DNA of 26,455 bases from a virus. Both the position numbers and the translations under genes were made by a program. Of this stretch, positions 14,301 through 22,012 are shown one piece after another; within the stretch, counting starts at the first letter, position 1; the number at the start of each line of letters is the position of its first letter. Under the pieces are notes generated by a model. The model was not told the DNA's origin, searched no databases, and saw only the letters and a list, made by a program, of their open reading frames with translations. The DNA lies in IMG/VR virus record IMGVR_UViG_3300024265_002405, positions 1 to 26,455 of that record. One strand, written 5' to 3'.

Positions 14301-17300
14301 GAGGTATAACAACCTAACACGACTGAAAGACTACTGGAAACGCTTTAAAAAACCAATCGTAGATTTAGTAAATCGTAGAGAAACCCGTAGGAGTTACCGT
14401 ACGTTTCTTCTAGCCCTTGAAACACGAAGAGAAGGGATCGCTACAAGTGAGATGGTACCAGTTCCTCCTCGTGCGATGGAAATGGAACCGGAACCATCTG
14501 CTGTGTTCTATGACTCAGACGATTATTCTTCAGAGCTCTCAGATATAGATGACGACACAATAACAGGATTAAAGAAATTCAAAGATTACGACTCAGATGA
14601 TGATTTTAGCCCAGACTTTTACACATCTAAAAGTGGCAAACGTATATATAAACTAAAGGGCGGAGCTAAGAAAAAGAAAAAACAAACTATCGCTGAGGAC
14701 TTTGATGACTTGCTAGTTGCTCAGGGATTAGTCGAGCCGATATCAATCAGCACTGTGCTTGACGAGATCCAAGAAGCCAACCCAGAAGAGAACATCGAAA
14801 AAAAAGAGGTGGCACAACTATTTGAAACCTTGACAGGAACAGTACAACCACAGGTTGAGGTGCAAGTAACTCCCCCACAAGAAGTTAAGGTGCAAGTAGC
14901 AGCCCCACAAGAAATAGAATTAGGTTATATCACGTCGCAAGCTGAGCTAGACCGAATAACGAAAGCAGAGGACAAGTATGACCGCGAGGTTAAACAGTTC
15001 AAGAAGTTCAGTGCTAAGTTAAAAAGAATTAAAATTCTAAAACAAAAAAGACGAGAACAGCAACGGAAAAAAGTAGCACTTCAATACGAAAGAATTAAAA
15101 TTCTAAAACAAAAAAGACGAGAACAGCAACTGAAAAAAGTAACACTTCAATACGTAAGAGGAGTGCCACACGAAGGGTTTATATTCTACCCTACCAATCC
15201 TGACCCGATGCCAGGGTTTGGAGGTACAACGGTACTCGAGAGCGCAAAATCATTAGAACAAGCATCTAGTTACTTTGAAACTAAAAAAATACTATCTGCC
15301 ATGACTACTATTCAACTAGAAGCTATCCAAAGGCATTACGACCTTGGCAGACCAGGAAGCATTGTAAGCAAGAATGTTTTTATATCAGACGACCCAAGCA
15401 AGTTAAAAACACTAGCTGACTCTCCCCTAGACTTTCTACGATTTCGAGAAGAAACGGAACTTGAGTCAATAGCCAAACTCGATCTTTTACGTGCAAGAAC
15501 TATCATAACGAGGATACGGCAAGGGGACGAGACCGTACCTGTCGACCTACCTGGGTGGTCAGAAGGTGTCATGACAGTACTCAGAAACTGGTTTACAGAT
15601 AACCCAGAGGATCTTTCCAAACTTCCATTTTTATCTGTACGAAGTTTCAGCCCAGCAAACTTACGTACAACCAGAGAAACCCGGCAACTCAACAGAAAGC
15701 TGAAAAGACAACGCGCGGAAATGATCCTTTACGAAGAAAAACGTCAACATCGTCTAGCTGCACCAGTAAAAAGTATTGAATCAATGATCGAGGAAAGTTA
15801 TCCCTCTGAAGAGGTGACACAAGAGAGTCCAAAGCCAATAGAGACTCTTGAGAGATTACACTTGCAATTCTTGAAATTAGAAACAAGGGACAAAACTTTT
15901 CACGTCCCTTCTGTTATGACAGGACTAAAAAGACTTATAACCGTAAGAGAAGAACTCCTTTTCTGGCAAAAAAAAGAATTGTTGCTACAAAGCGAGGAAT
16001 CAACGCTCCATTTAAAAGGCATAGAGAGGCAAGAAAAACACCTCGTAATTCTCAAGAAACAACTCGCAGGCATAAAAAAAACGTACGAAGAACACCCGGA
16101 CTTATTTAAAGAAGAGTTTCTAAGCACCCTCGAAACTCGCGAAAAAAGCCTACGGAAAGAGGCAAGAAAGGCAGCCAAGGTTGCAATAGAAGCACAAGAT
16201 CAATATCAACGTTTACATGCAATCATGGAATCTAGTCAGATTAAATCTGACTTTATACAGGGTGTCGGGCAATTTAAAGACATCCGTAATAAAAAAAAAC
16301 CTCTTCCAGCAGCTAAATCCAAACGGTTAAAATCCATAATACAGGAGCATGCTTTACGGTTGAGCTTGCTAAAAAAGGGCGAGCTGCTTGGCGACGTCTT
16401 GCGCCCTCTCGGTAGCGTCGCAGAAAGCGCAACGCCAGAGGAATTCACCACAGAACAACAAGAGGAGGTAACTGCACAGTTTGAACCTTATCGCAACCGG
16501 AAGCTCCGGGAAGCAATGAAAAAACGAATTGCAGCACGAAAAATCAAAATAGATGCACTAAAAAAAGAGCTAAAACAAGTTCTGCGTGATAAACAAGAAA
16601 ACAAAGAGAAACACGAGAATAGATTAAAAGTAGCTGCAGACACAGAGCTTCGCACTCGTATCATAGGAGGTAAAGTAGTATTAACAGAACACAAAAAACC
16701 AGTGTTCGACAAATTACTAGCAGATCAAGCAAATCAAAGAGGGAAAGCCGCAGCTAAAAAAATTAGTGCAGAACTGGACAAACTAATAGCACTCCGAGAA
16801 GCTAGCGAACCCACAGAGCTTCGCACTCGTATCATAGGAGGTAAAGTAGTATTAACAGAGTACAAAAAATCAGTGTTGGACAAGAGAAGAGCGGCAGACG
16901 CCTTTTACGCTCAAAAGGAAAAAGAACTGGTTGGAGAACGCGAACATAAAACTATATCAATCCCGCTGCCTAAAGCATTAAAACGCAGGATCTCTAAAAA
17001 ACGGGCCAAGATAAAATCGGAAAAACGTTTAAAGAGCATAAGGAAAGAGCAACTAGCAGTCAAAGACTTCGCACAAACTGTTGAAGCCATCAAACGCGAG
17101 GAAAACATATCAAAAGAACTCGACGACAAAGAATCTGATCTCAAAATAACTTTGCGTAATATGGAAATCGAGATCGAAGCAGAGGAACGGCAAGAAAGAG
17201 ATAGGTTGCGTAAAGAAAGGCTAGACCGAATCAAGGACAACCTCAACAAACAAGCAAGCACCATGCTAGATAGTATCGTTACTGAACCGCTACTCAAAAA

Positions 17301-17853
17301 CTGGTTAGCCACGTCTAAAAAGAGCCTGAAAGACTTTACTTCTAAACGTGGTCGCAGAAGAGCTAAACGTAAGCTGAAGAAAAGATTCAAACAATTCGGA
17401 GGAGAGATAGATTCTGTTTTCAACAAGTTGAAACCAAGCAAAACATTCAACCCGGAGAAAGCAACAATTTCCAGAGCTCGCGATCGCGCCCCCGTTCCTA
17501 CAGTAGCACCACGCGGTGGTGGTGGTGGTGGAGACGGTGATGGAGACGGTGATGGGGGTGGGTTGACTCCTGAAAAGAAAAGGAAACTATTAAAGATCGC
17601 AGGCTTGTCAGCCGGTGTAGTTATAGCAGTTGGGGCAACCATTGCGCTCGGTATAGGTATCACCGCGCTTATCATACAAGACACAAAAGACAAACCAGAG
17701 CCAGATCCAGAGCCAACCCCAGAACCATGGCCTGAACCACCAGACCCATGGCAATTGAGGTCAGCACATCCAGACTTCCAAGATGGATTTAAAGACTACT
17801 TCGATCCTCAAATATTCATAGAAAAAGCAATGACTAACAGGAGGTTATTCTAA
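11305..17853 (+). CDS. giant modular head-region protein, 2182 aa
   Basis: One uninterrupted frame covers a quarter of the window, starting after a GGGGG site. In order: an N-terminal Gly-rich hydrophobic region with two or three spans (about residues 5-80); a Trp-Asp-Pro motif stretch and a mixed domain to about 450; a basic region; two modules of about 270 residues starting at 561 and 828, with a partial third near 1101; a 22-residue tandem repeat at 1241-1284; long Lys/Glu/Arg-rich coiled coil to about 2040; a twin repeat at 1780 and 1837; a Gly/Asp run; a final span at about 2099-2125; and a Pro/Glu tail. I recognise no catalytic motif or family. Its place between TerL nuclease and portal suggests an internal or ejection virion protein; a tape measure is possible but the location is atypical. 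Confidence 0.7.
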   Translation: MGIPGLGLLTSELVSTIILPWVGGIEMAGIAAGAAGLTLVFFAEVMILPMLITLVLVGGAVFLGGLAGGALGGLLTGIGWGSSGSRIAIPSLTGVKIPTTSTITPFWDPSWDPNSDLLPPPDLPDPDDDWDPKRCDVKIPDLDITTKDINDARYLVSKLTQGSGEGAVLLTLAPQAVRELVSGWGQRQVNLVGPVFDQNTGTWRPQLTGDKATYLHQQYNVEGLRPAPDATLRLHADTPQDAFTSFPDPQSGNPYLDRLVMRGLQTIEPGPDGLPQTYQPHPIVLIRTPEGNLKTLLVRTGNDYLNVLLDRGVQTLQDLPPYDPHDPLELKITELQLGYEELVKLPPEDKISRTTEARIQALRGNVTPELEVLLTRDPAEVVIDMSALTIGEIAQKLISLPTPTRIPIETPIPDAKTLQTPQGKLKYIDQRIKELTERMFKEGEDIDKAEYEELQSLLKIQDAPEAPPLPTEKPTAKKPLKPYKIARRTKIKLARNERKMARFYKKAAKLRAKEDKEKAKDRKRISQTWKKKDDRWSREVVPQAEKPQPQTQEIPEAPEIDPGSYYISKSGKLVYKLFGGGKTKKETQEAIDDLQDQLDILNDDTQEETENVEKTTVTKQQRKNDVSKKAFLRRQIARLRRDLQPAETEAPIFDVNLFFQDTIQTPNQQPVTTSFAQQMLDLAVTRRREAEANAAEDQANLAMVRRGEAAAKRETNRRRKEALTRAAMDMMDMTLTFLGPEMDRLRTQIIDSSPSKLLSLNLPLLETFWRWYRDYTHRGALVNLALPIPAPSVEEEYDSDGESEFDSDDDTTQEPVYFKDYDPDDDLDPSQFYRSKDGTILRKLKGGGKTKKKTQDAIDHLQDQLDRLDDDTTEETENIEKTTETTKQRKQLARRKFLLQRQIILLRRQIAKSKEVQVQESVQTETQRPEFDVNLFFQDTNQMPAQQLFLTPEAQGYWGMFKLFGKKTKPSPSDFYRKRDEDRKTAAPWKKRAIARRDTRYNNLTRLKDYWKRFKKPIVDLVNRRETRRSYRTFLLALETRREGIATSEMVPVPPRAMEMEPEPSAVFYDSDDYSSELSDIDDDTITGLKKFKDYDSDDDFSPDFYTSKSGKRIYKLKGGAKKKKKQTIAEDFDDLLVAQGLVEPISISTVLDEIQEANPEENIEKKEVAQLFETLTGTVQPQVEVQVTPPQEVKVQVAAPQEIELGYITSQAELDRITKAEDKYDREVKQFKKFSAKLKRIKILKQKRREQQRKKVALQYERIKILKQKRREQQLKKVTLQYVRGVPHEGFIFYPTNPDPMPGFGGTTVLESAKSLEQASSYFETKKILSAMTTIQLEAIQRHYDLGRPGSIVSKNVFISDDPSKLKTLADSPLDFLRFREETELESIAKLDLLRARTIITRIRQGDETVPVDLPGWSEGVMTVLRNWFTDNPEDLSKLPFLSVRSFSPANLRTTRETRQLNRKLKRQRAEMILYEEKRQHRLAAPVKSIESMIEESYPSEEVTQESPKPIETLERLHLQFLKLETRDKTFHVPSVMTGLKRLITVREELLFWQKKELLLQSEESTLHLKGIERQEKHLVILKKQLAGIKKTYEEHPDLFKEEFLSTLETREKSLRKEARKAAKVAIEAQDQYQRLHAIMESSQIKSDFIQGVGQFKDIRNKKKPLPAAKSKRLKSIIQEHALRLSLLKKGELLGDVLRPLGSVAESATPEEFTTEQQEEVTAQFEPYRNRKLREAMKKRIAARKIKIDALKKELKQVLRDKQENKEKHENRLKVAADTELRTRIIGGKVVLTEHKKPVFDKLLADQANQRGKAAAKKISAELDKLIALREASEPTELRTRIIGGKVVLTEYKKSVLDKRRAADAFYAQKEKELVGEREHKTISIPLPKALKRRISKKRAKIKSEKRLKSIRKEQLAVKDFAQTVEAIKREENISKELDDKESDLKITLRNMEIEIEAEERQERDRLRKERLDRIKDNLNKQASTMLDSIVTEPLLKNWLATSKKSLKDFTSKRGRRRAKRKLKKRFKQFGGEIDSVFNKLKPSKTFNPEKATISRARDRAPVPTVAPRGGGGGGDGDGDGDGGGLTPEKKRKLLKIAGLSAGVVIAVGATIALGIGITALIIQDTKDKPEPDPEPTPEPWPEPPDPWQLRSAHPDFQDGFKDYFDPQIFIEKAMTNRRLF
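12985..14690 (+). repeat. two ~270-residue modules plus a partial third in the giant gene
   Basis: Module 1 begins at 12985, module 2 at 13786, and the partial third near 14605. Each opens with 'Y.SK.GK..YKL.GG.K.KK'. The first two continue with 'AID.LQDQLD', 'EETEN.EKTT', a basic helix and 'FDVNLFFQDT'. Modules 1 and 2 end in acidic spacers that share 'FKDYD.DDD'. The copies are diverged at DNA level, so the duplication is old. Confidence 0.75.
15025..15156 (+). repeat. tandem 66-bp coding repeat
   Basis: Two adjacent 66-base units (15025-15090, 15091-15156) encode 22 residues each, beginning 'RIKILKQKRREQQ'. They differ at only a few bases, so this duplication is recent compared with the large modules. 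Confidence 0.85.
16641..16859 (+). repeat. 48-bp identical repeat, 171 bp apart
   Basis: The segments 16641-16688 and 16812-16859 are identical over 48 bases and similar for about 24 more. They encode 'TELRTRIIGGKVVLTE' twice, with the second copy 57 codons after the first. The near-identity indicates recent duplication or gene conversion. Confidence 0.85.
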
Positions 17854-18431
17854 TGGTTAAATTTTCCCCAGAACCGTTTTCCCCACGTCCCTACGGAGCT
17901 TTGCAGGAAATGGTAGAGCAAATGTCTCCTGGGCTTACTGCGTGGCAAAAACTGCATTATCTAGACCCGAAGGCTCCAGGTTTTTGTAAAAAGAAAGACG
18001 AGCTATTCAACCAAGCGATGCTCGATTCAATGACGGGTGGAGGTGGAGGTGGCCTCCCAATGGGCGGCGGCGGAGGAGCTCTGGAACCAGAGATTGGGCC
18101 AGATGGGAAGCCAGTAAAATACGAAAAAAAGACAATAAAGCAAAGAACCAAGGAGTTTTTAAAAAACTTTAAATACCAAATGTTACATGGTTGTGACGGA
18201 AGCATGGGATGCTACGGCCCACCACCACCGGAACCACCACCAATTAGGCCACCACTACCAGTAGGGAGAGGCATTATAACCCCGGAGTCGGTAACTCGAC
18301 TTGACCCGCACTCCAATACAGTGATCGCTAGCAGGAACCAGCTTTGCAGAAAGGCTGGGGGAGGAACAAAGGATACAATCGATATGTGCACGCCCACAAT
18401 AATCTTTAAAGAAAAGGATATTCTTGTATGA
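17853..18431 (+). CDS. Gly/Pro-rich head-region protein, 192 aa
   Basis: The gene is coupled to the giant gene by a TAATG overlap, with AGGAGG upstream. Residues about 60-76 are almost all Gly ('TGGGGGGLPMGGGGG'); a basic helix follows ('YEKKTIKQRTKEFLKNF'), then a Pro-rich segment ('YGPPPPEPPPIRPPLP'). The C-terminal part is more ordinary. The low-complexity linkers suggest a flexible virion or scaffold-like protein that works with the giant neighbour, an inference from position. No family is recognised. Confidence 0.7.
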   Translation: MVKFSPEPFSPRPYGALQEMVEQMSPGLTAWQKLHYLDPKAPGFCKKKDELFNQAMLDSMTGGGGGGLPMGGGGGALEPEIGPDGKPVKYEKKTIKQRTKEFLKNFKYQMLHGCDGSMGCYGPPPPEPPPIRPPLPVGRGIITPESVTRLDPHSNTVIASRNQLCRKAGGGTKDTIDMCTPTIIFKEKDILV

Positions 18432-18640
18432 AATACTTAGGCTCAATCATTGATAAACTTAAGAACTTTGTATTTTCAACAACCGCTGCAAACCTTATAC
18501 GGATTATGTGTATCCTGGCTGTCTTCATCGCCCTGGAAATATCATTCATCCTAGCGTACACAGCATACGATATGCTTAAGTCCGGAGACACATACATTGC
18601 ACGGGGCAGCTACGCGACATCTGACACCCATAACCGATAG
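18428..18640 (+). CDS. small membrane protein, 70 aa
   Basis: One strong membrane span at about residues 21-46 ('LIRIMCILAVFIALEISFIL' and on), preceded by a basic amphipathic N-terminus and followed by a short polar tail. It overlaps the preceding gene by four bases. It could be a holin, but holins are rarely placed directly before the portal; an internal virion membrane peptide acting with the giant protein is an alternative. No family is recognised. Confidence 0.65.
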   Translation: MKYLGSIIDKLKNFVFSTTAANLIRIMCILAVFIALEISFILAYTAYDMLKSGDTYIARGSYATSDTHNR

Positions 18641-18651
18641 AAAGGCATACG

Positions 18652-20019
18652 ATGCCAAAACTTAACGAAATAGCTACATTGTCCTCTAAACTTGCGTTCG
18701 CCAATACGATGTACGAACGATACCAATCCAACTCATTGTTTGGAAAAAACCTTAATAGCAAGCTTTACGATGCTCTGGGGTTCCCTGCAAATATAACGTA
18801 TCGAGATTACGTGGACAAATATAGAAGGCAGGACGTGGCGAACAGGATAGTAAATGCACCTGTGGATGGATCATGGTCTAAAGCACCTGCTGTCTATGAA
18901 ACAACGACATCAGAAACACAATTTGAGAAGGATTTCAAAGCTATCGAACAAGAGCTTGACCTTTTTTCTAACTTACACGATCTGGACGTTTTAGCAACGC
19001 TAGGACGTTACAGCATCCTATACCTTGGGCTAAACGACGGAGTTGACCCATCTATACCAGCCACAAGAGCTTCTATGATAAATTACGTAACTCCTATACC
19101 AGAGGACAGGGCAGAGATACAGACTTGGGACAATGAGTCCACTTCACCACGATATGGTGCACCCTTGTCTTATACAATAACAATAAATGCTGATGCGGCA
19201 CCATCGATATCCCAAACTGTGCATTACTCTAGGATAATCCATGTCGCTGAGAACACCTTGGATAACAAAGTGTATGGAATACCAGCCCTAGAACCTGTAT
19301 TTAACAGGCTGTTGGGCCTCGAAAAATTGGCTGGTGGATCGCCTGAGATGTACTGGCGTGGAGCTAGACCGGGTTATGTAGCTCAATCGTCTGAGAACAT
19401 GATAATAACTGACAGCCAAGTTGCATCCCTTAAAACAGAACTCGACAAATTTGTAAACAAAATGGACCGTTTCATATACGCAGAGGGCGTTGACATCCAA
19501 CCATTAGCGCAACAAGTAGTGTCACCAACCGACCACATTGACTGCCAATTGAAATTGATATGCGCAGCAACCCAAATACCACTTAGGATCCTAACCGGGT
19601 CAGAAAGAGGCGAGCTTGCATCATCACAAGACGCACTGGGTTGGCTGACTTACCTAGAGACCCGTAGAGTGGCAGTGGCAGAGAAACTAATACTACGACC
19701 CGCCATAGACAAGTTCATCGAGCTAGGGCTTATCTCAGCCCCAGTAGGAGACGAATACACGGTAGCGTGGGAACCACTGGTAGTAACCTCCGAAAAAGAA
19801 AAGGCTGAAATCGCTTTGATACACATGCAAGCCATAAAAACTTGGGGTGAATCCATAGGAGGGCAGGATATATACCCGCCTGAGTTCTTGCTTAAACAAC
19901 TTGGCAAATCAGATGAAGAGATCGAATTGCAATTAGCAGTGTCTGACGAAGAAGTGGCACTAGAAGAACCGATAGCAACAGACGACGCGACCAAAGAAGA
20001 CGAACCGATGAAAGAATAG
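18652..20019 (+). CDS. phage portal protein (DUF1073-like)
   Basis: A 455-residue portal of the DUF1073 type. Readable landmarks are 'YRRQDVANRIVNAPVDGSWS' near the start, the 'LGRYSILYLGLNDG' strand pair, 'GGSPEMYWRGARPGYV' and, at about residue 315, 'LTGSERGELASSQDALGWL', a typical portal segment before the long stem/crown helices. The C-terminus is acidic. The portal forms the ring through which DNA enters and leaves the head and on which terminase docks. The minor head protein follows after one gene, the usual neighbour; the methyltransferase interrupts that pair. An AAAGG site precedes the ATG. Confidence 0.85.
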   Translation: MPKLNEIATLSSKLAFANTMYERYQSNSLFGKNLNSKLYDALGFPANITYRDYVDKYRRQDVANRIVNAPVDGSWSKAPAVYETTTSETQFEKDFKAIEQELDLFSNLHDLDVLATLGRYSILYLGLNDGVDPSIPATRASMINYVTPIPEDRAEIQTWDNESTSPRYGAPLSYTITINADAAPSISQTVHYSRIIHVAENTLDNKVYGIPALEPVFNRLLGLEKLAGGSPEMYWRGARPGYVAQSSENMIITDSQVASLKTELDKFVNKMDRFIYAEGVDIQPLAQQVVSPTDHIDCQLKLICAATQIPLRILTGSERGELASSQDALGWLTYLETRRVAVAEKLILRPAIDKFIELGLISAPVGDEYTVAWEPLVVTSEKEKAEIALIHMQAIKTWGESIGGQDIYPPEFLLKQLGKSDEEIELQLAVSDEEVALEEPIATDDATKEDEPMKE

Positions 20020-20027
20020 GGGCTAAT

Positions 20028-20726
20028 ATGAATGCTACAACAAAAACTACACGAGGTGCAATAAGAACAAAGAAAACAATCCTAAGCTTGTTCGACTGCT
20101 CAGGCAGTTGGAGCAAACCATACAAAGAAAAAGGGTACGATGTTGTTAAGGTAGACATCAAAAGCGGAACAGACATACGAGACTTCGAACCTATTGATTG
20201 TCACGGGATACTAGCAGCTCCGCCGTGTACTGCTTTTTCCATCGCTGGCAACCAATATTGGGCAAAAAAGGACAAAAACGGTGCGACAAAAGAAGCCTTG
20301 GACTTGATAAGTGCAACTTACAGGCTTATACTGACATGTAACCCTGTTTGGTGGGTTCTTGAAAACCCAGTAGGTCGCTTAAAGTATTGGCTCGGGAAAC
20401 CTGTTATGTACTTCAACCCTAATGATTACGGAGGTTGGTTACAAGAAACAGAACGGACACACCCACTAGCACCATACCAAGATGCCTACCAGAAAAAAAC
20501 GTGTTTATGGGGAGTTTTCAATACTCCTGTAAAAAACCATGTCGCAGCCCATTCCGACGAAAAAGAACGGTTTTGGGTACAGAAAAAAAAATTCACAACA
20601 AGCACAGGCGAATGGATTTACGACAGGCCGTTCATAGAAGGAATGACCTACGATGAGAAGAGAGCCGAGATAAGAAGCGTCACCCCGTTGGGGTTTGCTC
20701 GAGCTTTCGCAAACGCAAATATTTAA
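20028..20726 (+). CDS. C5-cytosine DNA methyltransferase-like protein
   Basis: A 232-residue protein with the core of Dcm-type enzymes: an AdoMet-binding 'ILSLFDCSGSWS' (motif I), an acidic 'VVKVDI' strand end, the catalytic 'PPCTAFS' with Cys67 (motif IV) and 'LENPVG' (motif VI). It is shorter than full methylases and no target-recognition domain is obvious, so the target, and even activity, is open. In phages such enzymes can protect DNA from restriction. It sits between portal and minor head gene and shares its first 19 bases with the latter, which suggests insertion. A GGGG site precedes the ATG. Confidence 0.8.
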   Translation: MNATTKTTRGAIRTKKTILSLFDCSGSWSKPYKEKGYDVVKVDIKSGTDIRDFEPIDCHGILAAPPCTAFSIAGNQYWAKKDKNGATKEALDLISATYRLILTCNPVWWVLENPVGRLKYWLGKPVMYFNPNDYGGWLQETERTHPLAPYQDAYQKKTCLWGVFNTPVKNHVAAHSDEKERFWVQKKKFTTSTGEWIYDRPFIEGMTYDEKRAEIRSVTPLGFARAFANANI

Positions 20727-20759
20727 CGGAAAAACTCAACATGAATGCTACAACAAAAA
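20028..20759 (+). repeat. 19-bp direct repeat at the starts of two adjacent genes
   Basis: ATGAATGCTACAACAAAAA occurs at 20028-20046 and 20741-20759, the first codons of the methyltransferase and of the minor head gene (both Met-Asn-Ala-Thr-Thr-Lys). The two proteins are otherwise unrelated, so the repeat probably marks insertion of the methyltransferase. Only the end segments repeat. Confidence 0.75.
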
Positions 20760-21673
20760 GCGATCCGACAAAGACAATAACCCTCCGTAAAATGTACGTA
20801 CAACAATTTAGGCACAGATTTACGGCTATAAAAAGAGCATCGACCCAAAGCATCGTGCAAAATGATTGCTTCGGGCTTATCAACTCCCCTGTCCAAGCTG
20901 CGTACCGATACACGAAACAACAACCGTTCCCTTTATGGAAAAAGTACACCGAGCCTGTCCCATACCATGGGTTTGCCTTTGCCTCAGAGGCTGAGAAGGT
21001 ACCTCTGTTTATGAATTGGCTTAAGACAATGCAGGATAACGTTATATTCCAACAAGACGTCATGTCTCTAGCCCCGAAAGATGCCGAGAACATCTGGACA
21101 AATATTTACTTGTCAGACGGGTACAAACATGGCATACTATGGGCAAGAAACAACGTTAAGAACGACAAAGAATTGATGAAGCATTATAGAATCTCTGATG
21201 AAGACGTTAAAACTGACGCAGAAAGTATAAACACGGCCTTCGTACACAGCACTCACATGAACAGAGCAGCTTTGATCTTTACAAGGACATATGGGGACTT
21301 GAACGGTATCTCAGCAACAATGGACGGGCAGATAAGCCGGATTTTGGCGGACGGAATAACCATGGGACATAACCCCGTGAAAATAGCAAAAGAAATTGCT
21401 GGTAGGATAGACAATATCGGAATCCACAGATCTACCATACTAGCTAGAACAGAAATAGTACGAGCGCACCACATCGCTTCTATCCAAACGTACAGAGATT
21501 ACGGGATACTAGGGGTTCAAGTTAAGGCTGAATGGCAAACAGCAGGGGACTCGAGGGTCTGCGAGCTATGTGCGCCACTAGATGACAAAGTATACACTTT
21601 AGATGAAGTCGAAGGAAAGATACCAGTCCACCCGCAGTGTAGATGTGCTGCTTTACCACTTGTGATTGATTAA
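20741..21673 (+). CDS. minor head protein (Mu gpF / SPP1 gp7-like)
   Basis: A 310-residue head morphogenesis protein. The conserved C-terminal domain is clear: 'RTEIVRAHHIASIQTYRDYG', then 'WQTAGDSRVCELCAPLDDKV' at about residues 264-283, and 'IPVHPQCRCAALPLV' at the end, with the paired Cys and His residues typical of the family. Such proteins act inside or at the portal vertex during head assembly and may be injected. The ribosome site is weak, unlike that of the preceding gene with which it shares its first six codons, so translation may rely on coupling. Confidence 0.85.
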   Translation: MNATTKSDPTKTITLRKMYVQQFRHRFTAIKRASTQSIVQNDCFGLINSPVQAAYRYTKQQPFPLWKKYTEPVPYHGFAFASEAEKVPLFMNWLKTMQDNVIFQQDVMSLAPKDAENIWTNIYLSDGYKHGILWARNNVKNDKELMKHYRISDEDVKTDAESINTAFVHSTHMNRAALIFTRTYGDLNGISATMDGQISRILADGITMGHNPVKIAKEIAGRIDNIGIHRSTILARTEIVRAHHIASIQTYRDYGILGVQVKAEWQTAGDSRVCELCAPLDDKVYTLDEVEGKIPVHPQCRCAALPLVID

Positions 21674-21690
21674 CCAAAAGGGGTAGCAAC

Positions 21691-21987
21691 ATGAAACGCA
21701 ATCCTGAACTACTAGCTTCGATCCTGAGAGCAATGGAGGGGGGGATACCCTACAAATGCACAAACAACGAACTTCGGTATCATCTACTTCTAGCAGCCGA
21801 TTACGGTTTAGTAGATTACAAGCTTCCACCCAAGGGCAAAGAAGCCCTTGATATACTTCATGAATTTGACAAAATCCAAATCATGGGGGAACTAATACAA
21901 CAGGGCGGGGGAAAAATGGATACTCGGGACCCGACCGATACTCTCTGGTATAAATGTGTACGGGCCTTCCAGTGGGTAATCACTTAA
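21691..21987 (+). CDS. DUF2513-like phage protein, 98 aa
   Basis: The start 'MKRNPELLASILRAMEGG', the 'YHLLLAADYGLVDYKL' helix and a following 'GKEALDILHE' match DUF2513, a small winged-helix-like family found in phages and mobile elements with no known function. An AAAGGGG site precedes the ATG. The C-terminal part ('WYKCVRAFQWVIT') is less typical. It opens the accessory block between head genes and SSB. Assignment is by pattern, moderately sure. Confidence 0.65.
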   Translation: MKRNPELLASILRAMEGGIPYKCTNNELRYHLLLAADYGLVDYKLPPKGKEALDILHEFDKIQIMGELIQQGGGKMDTRDPTDTLWYKCVRAFQWVIT

Positions 21988-22012
21988 AAACGAGATGAAA
22001 AGGGGGTTTAAA

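Noticed and set aside
16234-16252. Nine-base-arm palindrome AGTCAGATT-A-AATCTGACT
   Set aside because: It lies deep in the giant coding region with a one-base centre and no regulatory context; probably chance or codon-driven.
16911-17693. 260-codon open frame on the minus strand
   Set aside because: It is the antisense shadow of the Lys/Glu-rich giant gene; the product is Ser/Leu/Phe-rich low complexity and no ribosome site supports it.
18428-18640. Firm call as holin
   Set aside because: One membrane span and small size are not enough, no endolysin is recognised nearby, and the position before the portal is unusual for a lysis gene.
20028-20726. Restriction-modification system
   Set aside because: Only the methyltransferase-like gene is present; no restriction endonuclease is seen beside it.
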